Shown piece after piece: positions 62,872-64,000 of a DNA stretch of 64,000 nt (its first letter is position 1; each line of letters opens with the position of its first letter). The translations under genes and the position numbers were made by a program. Below the pieces are notes generated by a model, which ran no database searches, had not been told where the DNA came from, and was given only the letters and a program-made list of their open reading frames with translations. Source of the DNA: MWCO01 sp964488865 (GTDB lineage Bacteria; Myxococcota_A; Polyangia; Polyangiales; Polyangiaceae); assembly GCA_964488865.1 (NCBI GenBank), contig CAZAWR010000034.1:1-64000 (forward strand), in the 5' to 3' direction.

Positions 62872-63668
62872 CCCTGGGCCTTCGCGTCGAGGAGCTTGCG
62901 CGCGGCGAGCAGAAGTCGCACGGCCACCAAATTGGATACGATCGCGACCATCAAAATGATGGTGAGCGTGGCCGGGTGAACGGCGCCGAAGGGCCGCTCC
63001 AGGATGGGCGTCAGCATGGGCGCAATGATCAGCGCGGCGGCAATGTACGCCACACGCTCGTGACGCCGCATCAAGGTGCTGGGCAGGTTCAGATCCATGG
63101 ATTCGGCCTTGGCCCGGACGTAGCTGACGAGCTGCGAACCCAACAGCGCAGCGAGCGGGATGAGCATCTGCCAAACGGAGAACCGATAGAAGACTGCCAG
63201 GCCGATCATCGGCGCAGCGTCCGCATACCGATCGAGAACGGAGTCGAGGATCGCGCCGGACTTTTTCACCATCCCGGTCTCCCGCGCCACCATCCCGTCC
63301 AGCGCGTCGAACGCACTGCCGATGAGGAACAGCAGACCCGCCGTGGAGAAATGACCGACCGCCGCGATGGGAGCACACGCCAACGTCAGCACGAGCGACG
63401 TGACCGTGAGCGTGTCGGGCTTCACGCCAAGGCGCGCAAAGAGCTTTCCCGGGGCCCGAATCGCCCAGTAGACCGCCTCCATGAACCACGCGCCCAGCAG
63501 CATCGTTCCACCGAGACGCTGGAGCTTCTCGTCTTGCCTCCTGCCCACCAGCAGAGTCCGCACCGCGTACGCTGACACGGCGGCCAGGAAGAACGTCGCC
63601 ACCGATCCCACGGCTATTAGCGTGGATGTGGCGATGGATGTTTGGTTGAGGACCCCTTCCATTTGCAT
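62868..63668 (-). CDS. CDP-alcohol phosphatidyltransferase-family protein
   Basis: A 266-residue protein with ~6 transmembrane helices. The CDP-OH-P signature DALDGMVARETG...GAILDSVLDRYAD matches D-x2-D-G-x2-A-R-x8-G-x3-D-x3-D. Members make phosphatidylglycerol phosphate, phosphatidylserine or phosphatidylinositol-type lipids by moving a phosphatidyl group from CDP-diacylglycerol. N-terminal hydrophobic extension of ~55 residues. Substrate alcohol is not evident. Upstream of a coupled GtrA gene. Confidence 0.88.
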   Translation of the reverse strand: MQMEGVLNQTSIATSTLIAVGSVATFFLAAVSAYAVRTLLVGRRQDEKLQRLGGTMLLGAWFMEAVYWAIRAPGKLFARLGVKPDTLTVTSLVLTLACAPIAAVGHFSTAGLLFLIGSAFDALDGMVARETGMVKKSGAILDSVLDRYADAAPMIGLAVFYRFSVWQMLIPLAALLGSQLVSYVRAKAESMDLNLPSTLMRRHERVAYIAAALIIAPMLTPILERPFGAVHPATLTIILMVAIVSNLVAVRLLLAARKLLDAKAQG

Positions 63669-64000
63669 GATGGCGTTTCCAGTGTGGGGAAAGGTTGTCG
63701 CGGTCTCCGGGGGGCAGTGCTACCGCAACGTCATATCTCAAAAGCGATTCGTCAAGTTCTTAGCATCCGGCGTGCCACAGACCTGGCCTGAGGGAATCGA
63801 GCAAGACACCAGTTTTCCCTCACAACCACGCCCTCCCAAGAAGAAGGCGCCTGCGAACTGCGTAGCAGCATACGCACCCGCAGCCCCTCTCGCGCTCGCT
63901 TCATAGCACAGCCGTGTTGCCCTCTGCCACATACCGAAGGACTCGAAACGGACCCGGGTTTCGACTATCTTGGGTCGCGATTTGCCGGAGGGGTCCATGG
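63669..64000 (+). other. Right-edge intergenic region with a possible gene start
   Basis: These 332 bp hold the promoter of the CDP-alcohol transferase gene and, at 63997, an ATG preceded by GGAGGGG at good spacing on the plus strand, so a gene may begin at the edge of the window. An 86-codon minus-strand ORF (63738-63998) has no supporting signal. Confidence 0.4.

Noticed and set aside
63738..63998. 86-codon minus-strand ORF at the right edge
   Set aside because: No ribosome-binding site or family signal and it covers the likely promoter region of the CDP-alcohol transferase gene.

Overview
The window is a stretch of high-GC chromosome from a Gram-negative bacterium that is most probably a member of the Myxococcota. 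The evidence is several eukaryote-type Ser/Thr kinases, Cys-rich MopE-like lipoproteins, two surface proteins with MYXO-CTERM-like tails (a short Cys motif, a hydrophobic helix, then an Arg cluster), AgmX/PglI-like C-terminal domains, FadL-type barrels and abundant REC/GGDEF/histidine-kinase signalling. I saw no rRNA, tRNA, CRISPR array, insertion sequence or prophage. One 100-base run of N (20409-20508) interrupts the repetitive tail of pnp.

0-20 kb: Ser/Thr kinase, SUMF1-type lipoprotein and PEGA-type protein (0.1-3.6 kb, minus); an ArgE-like M20 deacylase (plus); a four-gene redox operon pairing HdrC- and HdrB-like proteins with a fumarate reductase/succinate dehydrogenase-type Fe-S protein and flavoprotein (8.7-4.8 kb, minus); a 5'(3')-deoxyribonucleotidase-like HAD enzyme; a CrtC/AttH-like lipoprotein; two coupled FadL-like barrels plus a Cys-rich beta-propeller lipoprotein; a golvesin-like MYXO-CTERM protein; LolA; a second Ser/Thr kinase; a TetR regulator next to a small secreted protein.

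20-36 kb: the pnp-rpsO block with a good sigma70-like promoter and three hairpins between the genes; a HEAT-like protein; a MopE-like lipoprotein; an AgmX/PglI-type membrane protein; a Ser/Thr kinase fused to HEAT repeats; Cys-rich repeat lipoproteins; a trypsin-like MYXO-CTERM protease; a PIG-L/LmbE deacetylase.

36-49 kb: a REC-Hpt-REC-REC-GGDEF protein with a degenerate active site; an outer-membrane barrel; an iron(III)-type ABC importer translationally coupled to a membrane-anchored sensor propeller; and a three-gene cassette (two-tryptophan-motif/8-TM membrane protein, a 527-aa protein with Ig-like and possible papain-like segments, and an FHA protein) that I cannot assign to any known system. 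This cassette is the best candidate for something undescribed.

49-64 kb: a sodium-pumping acyl-CoA decarboxylase operon (A-D-C-B order) lies directly downstream of a histidine kinase, a double-REC protein, a DASS-family Na+/dicarboxylate transporter and a REC-CBS protein on the same strand. Together they look like a regulated module that imports dicarboxylates using a Na+ gradient and regenerates that gradient by decarboxylation. Then come a 7TMR-DISM hybrid kinase, a divergent REC protein, and a GtrA/CDP-alcohol phosphatidyltransferase pair. A 50-bp hairpin-bearing repeat (43-92 and 38252-38301, 44 of 50 identical) is present in two intergenic regions.
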